Assembly (NCBI GenBank): GCA_021200975.1
Contig: JAJQFT010000006.1
Span: 1 to 47,469, forward strand
From: Bacillota bacterium
GTDB lineage: Bacteria > Bacillota > Clostridia > Oscillospirales > Oscillospiraceae
DNA length: 47,469 nucleotides
Direction: 5' to 3'
Numbering within the stretch: the stretch's first letter is position 1; every line of letters begins with the position of its first letter. Under the pieces are notes generated by a model. The model had not been told where the DNA came from and made no database searches. It worked only from the letters and a program-made list of their open reading frames with translations. Shown piece after piece: positions 29,019 to 37,454 of this stretch. A program made the translations under genes and the position numbers.

Positions 29019-30833
29019 TTACCTATATTCGAGTTTACAGTTGCCAGCCAACAGCCGGAATTTGTTGAGTTTTGTTATGTTGAGCTTGCAGTTTTTCAGC
29101 CTGTCCAGATATTTTTGGATGGTTACCGGGTCGGTTGCATGAATGAGCTTATGAATATCCCCCGTCACCAGCGCCAGATTGGAGTAATTATCCTTTCCAC
29201 CGCTGGACTTTGGCGTAATGTGGTGGACTTCCATATCTCCCAACAGCAGAGGCTCTTTGCAAATTGCACATTTCCCACGTTGAGCGACATAAAGGGAAAT
29301 GCGGTTGTCGTTCAACTCGGTACTCTGCCCCTGTATGGGATGCTCCATGAGGCTTTGCAGAATAATAGGGCTGATTGCCTTTTGCATCTCATGGATTTTG
29401 GCCCGTCCCTTTTCCGAGTAATTGCAGATGTTGGGGGAGAAGCACATGGGCGGCGTGGTCTTCACTCCGTTAATTGGAAAGAGCGCCAACCCCGCCACGT
29501 AGAATATTTTCCCGGTAAAATCACCGTAGAATTGCTGGAATGCCTGACTTCGCAGGCCGGTCTTACTGCGATGGTTCTTTGTCCTGCATAGGAGTGCCTT
29601 TCTGACGTCAAAGGCGATACGGTCAAAGTCGAGGTATACATTGGTTGCGATTTTGTAGTATTCATGCAGGCCCAGCACCATAGCGTTGAACTGCATCACG
29701 CTCCACTGGTTTGGCTCCCTGCCGATTCTCCCAATGGCTGTGCGTATGTTTTCCCTGCACTTTTTCTGCGCCTTGTCTGCCATGTGTGATTTCAGCACCC
29801 ATTTTCCGCTTTTAGGGCGGAGCTTCAGCTTAAAGCCGAGAAAGTCTGAGTATCCCTTTTTCAGATTGACGATTTTGGACTTTTCCGGGCTGATTTCCAG
29901 CCCAAGCCGTTCCTTCAGCCACATTGTTGTTGCCGCAAATATTTTCTTAGCGTCGCCACGGCATTTACAGAACAGCTTGAAGTCGTCCGCATACCGCACT
30001 AAATACACCCGTTTCAGCGTCCCGTTCCCTTTGTAATGAGGGCGGCTTCTGTACCGTCGCAGTTGAGGAAATTCCTCCCACTGGCTGGCAATCCACCAAT
30101 CCAGCTCATTTAGCACAACATTGGATAACAGTGGGCTGAGAATACCTCCTTGTGGCACGCCTTTTGCCGGAATACCCTCTCCCTGAATAGGTGCTTTCAA
30201 CATTTTGGACAGGACGCATAATAAACGCTTGTCCTGTATGCCCAGCGTCCAGAGCTGTTTCAGCAGTTTTCCGTGGTTCACGTTGTCAAAGAAGCCCTTG
30301 ATGTCCACATCCACCACATAGCGGCATTTTGAGATATTTACCAGATACATTGCCCTGGCCACTGCATGATGGGCGCTTCGGTTTGGGCGAAAGCCGTAGC
30401 TGTGCTTGTAGAATTTCGCTTCACAGATTGGCTCCAAAATTTGCTTGATACACTGCTGAACAATGCGGTCTTCCATAGTGGGGATGCCCAGCGGGCGCAT
30501 ACGCCCATCCGGTTTTGGGATTTCTACGCGGCGGACTGGATGGGGATGAAAATTTTCCAGCCGTTTCCGCACATAGGCAATCAAATCCTCCGGCTGGTTC
30601 TCTCCCATTTCAACGATGGTGGTTGCGTTTACGCCTTTAGTTTTACTGCCCTTATTTTTCTTAATGGCGCGATAAGCCAGCAGGATATTCTGCTCGCTGG
30701 CAATTAGCTCCATTAAGTGTGTGAAAACTTCACCGCGCTGACTTTTTGCGTATAATTCGTCAAATAAGTCTTGGGTGCTGTAATACTCATTATTTCTGAG
30801 CGATTGCTTTTTCTTTGCTTTGTTGGCTGCCAT
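29019..30833 (-). CDS. ltrA: Group II intron reverse transcriptase/maturase with HNH domain
   Basis: 604 residues. The RT domain has the group II order: RRVEIPKPDGRMRPLGIPTM, the RT3-type DVDIKGFFDNVNH, GVPQGGILSPLLSN, and the catalytic YADDFKLF (about residue 290). The maturase X domain follows. The C-terminus is an HNH endonuclease zinc-type domain (CAICKEPLL, MEVHHITPKSSGGKDNYSNL), giving target-primed retrohoming capacity. The protein splices its own intron and mobilises it. I preferred the ATG at 30833 over a GTG at 30845 because the only plausible Shine-Dalgarno (GGAGTG) overlaps the GTG. The frame is intact with all catalytic residues. Confidence 0.95.
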   Translation of the reverse strand: MAANKAKKKQSLRNNEYYSTQDLFDELYAKSQRGEVFTHLMELIASEQNILLAYRAIKKNKGSKTKGVNATTIVEMGENQPEDLIAYVRKRLENFHPHPVRRVEIPKPDGRMRPLGIPTMEDRIVQQCIKQILEPICEAKFYKHSYGFRPNRSAHHAVARAMYLVNISKCRYVVDVDIKGFFDNVNHGKLLKQLWTLGIQDKRLLCVLSKMLKAPIQGEGIPAKGVPQGGILSPLLSNVVLNELDWWIASQWEEFPQLRRYRSRPHYKGNGTLKRVYLVRYADDFKLFCKCRGDAKKIFAATTMWLKERLGLEISPEKSKIVNLKKGYSDFLGFKLKLRPKSGKWVLKSHMADKAQKKCRENIRTAIGRIGREPNQWSVMQFNAMVLGLHEYYKIATNVYLDFDRIAFDVRKALLCRTKNHRSKTGLRSQAFQQFYGDFTGKIFYVAGLALFPINGVKTTPPMCFSPNICNYSEKGRAKIHEMQKAISPIILQSLMEHPIQGQSTELNDNRISLYVAQRGKCAICKEPLLLGDMEVHHITPKSSGGKDNYSNLALVTGDIHKLIHATDPVTIQKYLDRLKNCKLNITKLNKFRLLAGNCKLEYR

Positions 30834-31616
30834 AAGTCGGCTCACTCCAATTTCTTGAAGGGTTTGCCTCTCTTAGTCATACTCGAACCTTATGCAGAAT
30901 GATTTTACTCACTTGAACTGTAACTTCGATTTATTGTAAAACACTGACTGGCGGCTATCCCTCCACGGCTTTCTTAGCTCCGCTTCATTGGTACTGTGCC
31001 GCCACATTCACCAGCGCAAGGCAGGTTGTATCCGAAGATTTTTCCCTGCCGCCACTTCATAGAGGTCAATCTCTCCGCGTCGCTGGCTTACCACGTTCCG
31101 ATTGTCCTATCCATGTTCAGCACCCGTAGGTCTTCTCTATAAGCCTGTCTGCTTGCCGCCGCCTGTAACGGCGCAGGGACTTTCATAAAGGGCGAGTTTT
31201 ACTTATCCCCACAGACCTCACACGATGGTGAGATTGGCCCGTTCGGCCAATACCCTATTTAGACCCGTACAATCAAGAATACGTCTCCGCCGTGCTGTAA
31301 CACAGTGGATTCTAACCATAGATGCTTACTTGGACTCCCGGCCTATCACGCACTCGACCACCTCTGGTTCGCTGTTCCTGTACCGCTTTCACGTCTTTAG
31401 GGTGCGCTCTCAGCCGACTTCACCGAGCTTATGACACTTTCGCCCTTGACCGCGTCCATGCCATTCGGAGTATTAGAGCAGGCGTTTCCGGGCGTTACCC
31501 CTTCATTCCACCTGTCAGACAATCAGTTCTATGAAACCTTTTCAGAAGCTCCTTTCAATCTCCTGCTTTTTCTTTTGGCTCCACGCCCAACCTTTTCAGT
31601 TAGGAACGTGTCGCAC
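30834..31616 (-). ncRNA. Group II intron ribozyme domains I-III (5' non-coding part)
   Basis: A 783-base stretch without a supported gene. Short open frames here are unsupported. It is bounded by the intron 5' splice site and the maturase start and should fold as domains I-III plus the start of domain IV. Exon-binding sequences were not assigned. Confidence 0.8.
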
Positions 31617-31926
31617 CCCCTTTCGGGTCCGTTATCACCATATTTTCTTCAGCCAGTCCTGCTGTAGCGATGAGCGGCATGAATCCGCATAAGCTTTTCT
31701 TCATTCCGCTGGCAGCCAAAATTGCTGTGTGCCCATCTGAGGCGTCTATATAAGCGGTCTTCCCGTCGGAAATGATGGGCAGGCCACCAGCGGGAATCTT
31801 TTTGGAGCCAGATACTTCCACCCGCGCCATGCGCTTTTTTACCTCCTCGGTCGCGGTCCAATAGGTTAAAGGTGTCGTGTAGGTGTATCCTGCGTAAAAC
31901 GCCTCATATTGCTTCTTTTTCTCCAT
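31617..31926 (-). CDS. traG: Type IV coupling protein (TraG/VirD4), exon 1
   Basis: First 103 codons plus one base of the coupling protein. It starts at 31926 after GGGAGGT and ends ...VITDPKG|G at the intron boundary. It lacks the N-terminal transmembrane helices of classical VirD4, so the product resembles soluble TraG-like proteins. The nucleotide-binding loop AASGMKKS is a degenerate Walker A (Gly positions replaced, Lys-Ser kept). The start overlaps the upstream gene's end by 23 bp, implying translational coupling. If the intron is not removed, translation terminates a few codons inside it. Confidence 0.88.
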
Positions 31927-32674
31927 ACCATACCTCCCTTTGGCTATCAAGAGCCTTCATAAGCCTCTCATATTCTTTTTGTGGCAGTATGTATTTCACG
32001 ATTGGTTCTCTTTTGGCAAAGAAGTCGGCGAGCTTGCTGGCGTTGATTCTATTGCCGCAGTATCCGCGGAGATCTTGCAGGAGGGCAAAGACCGTGTCTT
32101 CGCAGAAGCCCTCCTCATCCATGAGCTTGCAAAGCAGCTCCTTGACAAGGGAGTCACAATAAATGGATTGCTTTTCCAGCATTGTATCCACTTTTTTCGG
32201 TGCAGGAGGGTTTTCTTCTGGTTCCTCCACATCGCAGGGGATATCACGAAGAAGAATTGTAAGCGTCTTGCTGACCAGCGCCTTTGCCTCCCGCTGGTTC
32301 TTGTTGTCCGCGAAGAAAATATACTTCCAGCAATCGCTCATGTCCGCCAGGAATTGCAGCGTGATTTGAAAAAATGCCTCCTCGTGCCCGAGGTAGTTGG
32401 ACAGGTCGATCAGGATATATCCGTGGAAAGTATCTCTGCGGCCAGCCGCTTCGGCCGCTATCCCCTGCAGCCGTTTGAGCTCCCCGAAGCTCTTATCAAA
32501 TGGGGCTGCATAACGCAGCTCGAAGCAGAAAGAAGGCTTGTTCCCCTCAAACCATTCTGGGTGCTGCTTCTTTGCCTCAGAAACGATTGCCTCCGCGCGC
32601 GCCTTTTGCGGCGCGCCGTTACCTAGTAATAGAACATTTTCAGGCTGATGATTTCCATAATGCTGAATTTCCAT
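31904..32674 (-). CDS. Unknown protein of the conjugative element
   Basis: 256 residues, soluble, no signal peptide. It starts MEIQHYGNHQPENVLLLGNG and contains YILIDLSNYLGHEEAFFQITLQFL-like alpha/beta segments and a C-terminal helical, charged region (KLMDEEGFCEDTVFALLQDL). The early VLLLGNGAPQKA and later HGYILIDLSNY have the spacing of a P-loop-like fold but lack a GKS/T, so I do not call an ATPase. The ATG follows GAAAGGGGG. It overlaps traG by 23 bp, which ties it functionally to the conjugation module. I do not recognise the family. Confidence 0.7.
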   Translation of the reverse strand: MEIQHYGNHQPENVLLLGNGAPQKARAEAIVSEAKKQHPEWFEGNKPSFCFELRYAAPFDKSFGELKRLQGIAAEAAGRRDTFHGYILIDLSNYLGHEEAFFQITLQFLADMSDCWKYIFFADNKNQREAKALVSKTLTILLRDIPCDVEEPEENPPAPKKVDTMLEKQSIYCDSLVKELLCKLMDEEGFCEDTVFALLQDLRGYCGNRINASKLADFFAKREPIVKYILPQKEYERLMKALDSQREVWYGEKEAI

Positions 32675-32714
32675 TTTTACGTTCCCCCTTTCAATCCTCT
32701 ATGCTTCGATAGGC

Positions 32715-32897
32715 CTACCCCGTTGGCGGTGCCCGAACGATATTCAGCCGTCGTTCGTCGCTGCGGATAAACTCTACGCCATATCCGCCTGGCGCTGCCG
32801 GGAAACTTTCTTCGATTCTGCGTATCAAAATGCCCTGCCCTTTTCTATAGGCAGCAGTTAAGGCTCGGCAGTCATTGGATGCTTTGTATTTGTTGAA
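32715..32897 (-). pseudogene. Possible 3' remnant of another element gene
   Basis: On the minus strand an open stretch of ~60 codons without any start codon reads ...TAAYRKGQGILIRRIEES and ...GYGVEFIRSDERRLNIV before TAG at 32717-32715. It overlaps the 3' end of the TPR gene by 26 bp. Composition looks protein-like, but neither start nor family is evident. It could be a truncated gene C-terminus or chance. Confidence 0.3.
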
Positions 32898-33642
32898 TTA
32901 CGCCATTTAGGAGATTTTGCAGAAGGATATCGTCCGGATACCGTTCTACATGCTGTCTCATAATTTCGTATTCTTCCAGCAAATACCCCCGTCGCTCCGC
33001 CGAATTTGAGGAAATCTGTGCCATAATGGCTAAAGCAATTTCATATTCCCGGTAGCTGTCGTATGTCTTTGACTCCTCAAAAATGGCTTTACGCAGCTCA
33101 TGCATTTTCCGATAATAGCCCATTTGGCTTTCCCGCATGGATTCCGCAACATCGCCGAGATTTTCATAGGTTTCGGCAATTGCGCGGCGATCTGCAATTG
33201 CTCCCGTCTGTTCTGCTATTTCTTCCTCCAGCTCCAAGCATTGGGTAAGGTACCGGATGGATCCCGACGGATCCTTTGCATCGGCAGCAATCCGGCCAAG
33301 TCTCTTATAAGCCGCCGCAAGCGCGCGGCGGGCTTCTACCGTGCCGGTCTGCTTTGCAACGGCTTCCCTATGCGCGAGACTCTTTGTATAGTAGTATTTT
33401 GCAGATGCCCGTTTGTTCCATTTAAGCGCGCCGCTTCCAAGCATTTCATAGCTCGTTGCCAGAATGCAGCGGTCTTCTGCCGCCCCAGTTTCTGCCACAA
33501 TTGCCTCCGCCAGGGCGAAAGCTTTGTCATAGTAGCTCCTCGATTGCCGATGATCCCGCTCCGCTTCCGCCGCATTGCCCAGCCTCCAATTTTCCTCGAA
33601 TTCCTCCCGCATTTTCTGCACCATGTTTCCTTCCGCCTGCAT
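32872..33642 (-). CDS. TPR-repeat protein
   Basis: 256 residues made almost wholly of paired helices. At least four tetratricopeptide-like units of ~40-45 residues are visible, each with A-x-x-x-Y/L-G...A..Y patterns: SRSYYDKAFALAEAI, ATSYEMLGSGALKWNK, AAAYKRLGRIAADAK and AETYENLGDVAESMRE, each followed by a linker with ETGA or QTGA. TPR proteins mediate protein-protein contacts; a cytoplasmic role is likely, because there is no signal peptide. I preferred the ATG at 33642, preceded by AAGGAG at about 11 bases, over in-frame ATGs upstream (33771) that lack ribosome-binding sites. Confidence 0.65.
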   Translation of the reverse strand: MQAEGNMVQKMREEFEENWRLGNAAEAERDHRQSRSYYDKAFALAEAIVAETGAAEDRCILATSYEMLGSGALKWNKRASAKYYYTKSLAHREAVAKQTGTVEARRALAAAYKRLGRIAADAKDPSGSIRYLTQCLELEEEIAEQTGAIADRRAIAETYENLGDVAESMRESQMGYYRKMHELRKAIFEESKTYDSYREYEIALAIMAQISSNSAERRGYLLEEYEIMRQHVERYPDDILLQNLLNGVIQQIQSIQ

Positions 33643-33771
33643 TTTTCCTGTGCTCCTTTCCTTCCTCTCAGGGCTTGTCTTTGCCATGAGGCGAGATTTT
33701 CGGTCAATACGCTTGAAGCGATTAGAAGAGATCCTGTCTCCAAGGCGCAAAAATTCCCCTAAAAATCGCAA

Positions 33772-34274
33772 AGAGAAAATCGACTATGCGCATAGGGGAA
33801 TACAATACATATCAATTTGGATGGGTAATCGGGTAGCCGGGGATGGCGTCCTCGCGGCGTGATCGCTCAATGCAATGCTGAACGCGCCGCCGTCCCATTG
33901 GCGTCTAAAAAATATAGACCCGCACCAGTCCAGATTCAAACGTATCCCATCTGTGCGAGCCTTTCTTTCGCGCGCGCTTTTCAAGCTTTTATTTTATTGG
34001 ACAAGCGCGCAAGCCGGTACAGAACTGTACCTGTCCATCTCTCCTTTTCTTCAGCAGCCTTCCCTCCTCTTTTAACCGTGAAAATCCGCGCAAAAACGCA
34101 ACGTTTGCACTATACCACGATAATTCAAAATCGACAAGAGGAAAAAATGATTTTTTTGACTTTTTTTCGCTTCATTAATTGCAGCAGGAAGTAATGATTA
34201 CTTTTTCTACACTTCGGTCTCGCTTCTATTGTAATGTTACATATTTTAAGGCGACAATCACAAATTCTACTTGA
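33772..34274. other. AT-rich intergenic region between the mobile element and CRISPR locus
   Basis: About 500 bp (630 from the TPR start chosen) with no supported gene. Base composition turns clearly AT-rich between ~34080 and 34290, unlike either flank. A TTGACA at 34271-34276 has no -10 box at normal spacing. No att-like direct repeat was identified. It probably contains the junction between the mobile element and the truncated csm6. Confidence 0.5.
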
Positions 34275-34766
34275 CAAATACCACATATCTTTCTGGGCTA
34301 TTCGGTCGAAGAACTGTGCTGCAAGGATGGTGAGGGTGTGTACAAGTTAAATCAGAAGGAAATTGAGGAAAAGGATGCGGACCTGTGGCAGCATATCAAC
34401 AAGAGTTACGGAGGCAACTTCCGTAAATCCCCCCTCAGTGCAGACAATTTGCTAACAATTCTGGAGTATTACAAGGACACTGTGAAGACACTGACACCGG
34501 AGAAATACGAGGAATTCGAAGCCTTACGACACTTTGAGAAGAAGGTGCGCAATTTGGCAGCTCATACCATCACCTCCATCTCTAAGGAAGATATCGAAAA
34601 CGCCTGTGGTGAATCGCCGGATGCCTACCTGTATATTCTGCACCACCAGTTCGAAAATCTCTACAGCCAGGAGCTAAATCTCAGTCAGGAGCCGGAGGAG
34701 AAGCATAAGCTATGGGACTGCTATCGCAAGATGAACGAGGCCATCATCCAGGAGCTGGATCGCTAG
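34275..34766 (+). pseudogene. csm6: Truncated csm6: HEPN ribonuclease domain only
   Basis: The open frame starts after a TGA at 34272-34274. A GTG at 34338 could start a 142-residue product, but protein-like sequence (FLGYSVEEL, KDGEGVYKLNQ) extends upstream of it, so the 5' end has been lost. The remainder matches the C-terminal HEPN region of Csm6. The catalytic R-x4-H is present as RNLAAH in HFEKKVRNLAAHTITSIS at about residues 68-85 of the GTG-started frame. Full Csm6 is ~400 residues with an N-terminal CARF domain that binds cyclic oligoadenylate; that domain is absent. It precedes the CRISPR array and csm operon on the same strand. Confidence 0.75.
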
Positions 34767-34963
34767 TGGCTCGTCCGGCGCGAACCGCCCGTCTCGCTAG
34801 TGCGTTTTTCCGCCTCTGTGGGGCGGTTCGCGTCGAAAAAATGGGCACTTTTCCAAAAAAACATTGATATGTGCCCTGTTCTGCGGTATTTTTTCTCAGC
34901 GGCTTCGGCAAAAACGACGGGATGCATTCCTCCTTCCGGCAGCTTTTTTGTGCAGAACTGCTG
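34767..34963 (+). promoter_or_regulatory. CRISPR leader region with long hairpin
   Basis: The 197 bp before the first repeat contain a perfect 12-bp inverted repeat, CGCGAACCGCCC (34779-34790) with GGGCGGTTCGCG (34821-34832), separated by 30 nt. A/T-rich tracts follow (34836-34910). The leader assignment comes from its position upstream of the intact repeats. No clear promoter was identified. Confidence 0.5.
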
Positions 34964-35120
34964 GAAGCAACTCACGCCCCGCAAGGGGACGGAAACATTT
35001 TCAGGTTATTACATACAAAATCGATTCTTGAAGCAACTCACGCCCCGCAAGGGGACGGAAACTGGCTTCAGCAATCTGCGTTAAAATATCGCCCATGAAG
35101 CAACTCACGCCCCGCAAGGG
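34964..35120 (+). CRISPR. Short CRISPR array, 2 spacers
   Basis: Two full 33-bp repeats (34964-34996 and 35030-35062) begin GAAGCAACTCACGCCCC and end GGGGACGGAAAC. The third (35097-35120) matches for 24 bp and then diverges, so it is the degenerate terminal repeat. Spacers are 34997-35029 (33 bp) and 35063-35096 (34 bp). The repeat ends ...ACGGAAAC, a plausible 8-nt 5' handle, and the degenerate copy is on the right, so transcription is plus-strand, into cas10. The inner CCCCGCAAGGGG dyad fits a Cas6 hairpin. The repeat type matches the III-A genes that follow. Confidence 0.93.
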
Positions 35121-35212
35121 CAAGGAGGAGCGCAGCTCCGGAAGAGCCGCTTGACGGTGGACGGGGACTTTGCCTTGTGGCTTCTGCGATGTGCGATTGC
35201 ATGAAAATAATA

Positions 35213-35228
35213 CACCCCGCGAGGGGAC
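35213..35228 (+). repeat. Possible fourth, strongly degraded repeat
   Basis: CACCCCGCGAGGGGAC resembles the repeat core CGCCCCGCAAGGGGAC with two changes, 93 bp after the last array unit and just before the cas10 start. It may be a relic of a longer array or a chance dyad. Confidence 0.35.
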
Positions 35229-35254
35229 ATCCCAACAACAAGGAGGGAACGCAT

Positions 35255-37454
35255 TTGCAAAACAAAACTGCAGAGCTTACCCGCGCCTGCCTGCTGCGCA
35301 CCGCCGGGCTGCCTGTGCCGATATCCTCCGCTGAATCAGAGATTATCGCGCCGGCTCAGCGGCTGGCCGCCGGCGGGCAACCGCTCACCGAACCGCCCCG
35401 GCGGCTGCTGCGCCCGGTGTTCACGCACCTGAATGGTGAACATGGCGGCTCTGTGCTGGAGCCGGAGCCGCTGAGCGGCATTGCCCAGATGCCGAAGAAA
35501 GAAGAAACGGCAGTCTACCGCCCCGAAGCGGTGCAGGCCCGGCTGGACGAGGTACGAGCTGGGTGTGCTAAGCTGCCCCATGGAGAGGACGGCATTGCGC
35601 CGCTGCTGGGTCTGCTGGAGAAGCAGCTGACCAATTTACCCGCTCCGGTGGAGGGCAGCGACGACATTTCCCTCTATGACTACTGCAAGCTCACGGCGGC
35701 CATCTGCAGCTGCATAGCGCACAGAGAAGATCCCGCCACCCTGGATCGGCTGCAAAAAGAGGGCTGTTTTTTGCTCTATTCAGCGGATTTTTCCGGGATT
35801 CAGAGCTTTATCTACACGGTACATACCCATGGCGCTCTCCGGGCTCTTCGCAGTCGCTCCTTTGTGCTGGAGCTGCTGATGGAGCATTACATGGATGAAC
35901 TGCTGGATGCCTGCGGCGTCAGCCGGGCCAATCTGCTCTACAGCGGCGGCGGCCACTGCTACCTGCTGCTGCCCAACACCGAAACCGTAAAAACCGCCTT
36001 GACCGACTGGAATCGGCGGTTCAACGACTGGCTGGCGGAACAGTTCGGTACCCGTCTGTTTCTGGCGCATGGCTGGGCAGAGTGCACCGGGGACGAGCTG
36101 CTGAACATCCCAGCGGAGGATAGCCCCCAAAAGGACATGTTCCATCGGGTATCCAGCGAGGTTTCCCGGCACAAGCTCCATCGATTCTCCGCCAACCAGC
36201 TGCGCCGCCTGAACAGCGGTCGGGCCGACGGCACCGACCGAGAGTGCAAGGTCTGCGGCCAAGCAAATGTGGTTCGCGGGAGCAACGGCTCCGACGGCGA
36301 CCGCTGCTATTGGTGCAACCTGTTTGAGACCATTTCCGGCGGTCTGTTACAGGAGGAACAATTCTTCTTCTGGGTGGGAGACCTGCCCAAAGGAGAGCGC
36401 AGCTTCTCCCTGCCCACGGTGGAAGGGGCGATCGGCATGGCGCTGACAAATGGGGCTCAGGTGGATGCTCGGCTGCAGGCGGGGCGACGGCCCCGGCGGA
36501 TCTACAGCGTTAACCAGTACTGCCCCACCCTTCCCCGCTGCACCATCCTCCACATAGGGAACTACGCCAGCGCCACGGATATGGAGGCATTGGCCGGGGT
36601 CAGCGAGGGTATCCCGCGCATCGGCGTCTGCCGGATGGACGTGGACAATCTGGGTCAGTCCTTTGTGGCGGGCTTTGAGCGACCCGATGAACCGGGCGCC
36701 GCCGAAAAGAGCCGATATGTCAGCCTCGTACGGACGGCGGCCTTCTCCCGGCGAATGAGCCTTTTTTCAAAGGCTATATCAACAGCATCCTCTCCGGCGC
36801 GTATGGCGAAAAAAAGCCGCTGAACGTGACGGTGGTGTACTCCGGCGGGGATGATGTGTTTCTGGTAGGAGCCTGGAACGACGCCATCGAAGCCGCCAGC
36901 CGCATCCGAGCCGCGCTGCGGGAATACACCTGCGGGGCGCTGACCATCAGCGGCGGCGTAGGCGTGTTTCAGGCGAAATTCCCGATTCGGGTGGCCGCCG
37001 CCGAGACGGCCAGACTGGAGGACAAGGCCAAGGGGCTGGAGCACCCGGAGAAGGACGGCATCGCCCTCTTCGGGGCGGAAACGGAGCATTGCTATCACTG
37101 GGATGTGTTCCTCCAGTCCGTCCAGGGGGAAAAGCTGGGTCTGCTGGAGTCGTTCTTCGGCGGCGAGGATGCGGATCGGGGCAGCTCCATGCTCTACAAC
37201 ATTCTGGATCTGCTGCGCCAGGCGCAGGCGGATACCAGCAGGATGCCGCTGGCCCGTTATGCCTATCTGCTGTCCCGGCTGGCACCGCCCAACAGCGCAC
37301 CGGACAAAAAGAAAAAGGCCTATAAAGCCTTTTCAGAGAAGATGTATCAATGGGGCTGGAGAAGGAGGAGCGCGGACAGCTGCTCACCGCCATCCAGCTC
37401 TATGTGTACCTGCACCGAAAAGCGGGATCAGCAGCAGAAGGGAGAGCCAAGTAA
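35255..37454 (+). pseudogene. cas10: cas10/csm1 with HD region deleted and two frameshifts
   Basis: Csm1/Cas10 is the large subunit of the type III-A complex. The TTG at 35255 follows AGGAGG by 8 bases and gives QNKTAELTRACLL, where family members continue HDIGK. Here it jumps to RTAGL and AESEIIAPAQRLAAG, the end of the HD region, so ~80-100 residues with the HD nuclease residues are missing in frame. The middle is intact, including a four-Cys zinc site (CKVC, CYWC). At T6 (36762-36767) one base is missing; the next frame continues FFKGYINSILSGAYG and holds the cyclase motif YSGGDDVFLVG. At G4 (37352-37355) a second base is missing; the corrected end is GLEKEERGQLLTAI...GRAK, stop at 37454, overlapping csm2 by one base (TAATG). 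Confidence 0.9.

Larger units (their letters stand above)
28931..31616 (-). mobile_element. Group II intron inserted in traG
   Basis: A 2686-nt element on the same strand as traG. Its 5' end is GTGCGAC (31616 downward), the bacterial GUGYG consensus, and its 3' end is ...CTTACCTAT (28931), a canonical AY end. Domain V is visible at about 29008-28974 (GCGCCGTGTGAATCGAAAGG and its partner strand), and domain VI at about 28973-28933 with a TAAGCG/CGCTTA stem. The maturase gene lies in domain IV. The 770 nt between the maturase start and the 5' end hold the non-coding domains I-III. Removal of exactly this interval restores an uninterrupted traG frame, so it may still splice. Confidence 0.93.

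Noticed and set aside
29019-30833. Reverse transcriptase as a retron or defence RT
   Set aside because: HNH and maturase domains, domain V/VI RNA and exact frame restoration in traG identify a group II intron.
33784-33984. 66-codon minus-strand frame upstream of the TPR gene
   Set aside because: No ribosome-binding site and no recognisable motif; the composition looks random.
34271-34300. Promoter for the csm6 remnant
   Set aside because: TTGACA is present but no -10 hexamer occurs at 15-19 bp.
26778-34300. Search for att sites or an integrase bounding the mobile element
   Set aside because: No tyrosine or serine recombinase, relaxase or flanking direct repeat could be identified, so element ends are not claimed.
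36755-36775. Programmed -1 ribosomal frameshift in cas10
   Set aside because: No in-frame X-XXY-YYZ heptamer, no clear downstream pseudoknot, and a second unrelated deletion at 37352 in the same gene argue for lesion or error.
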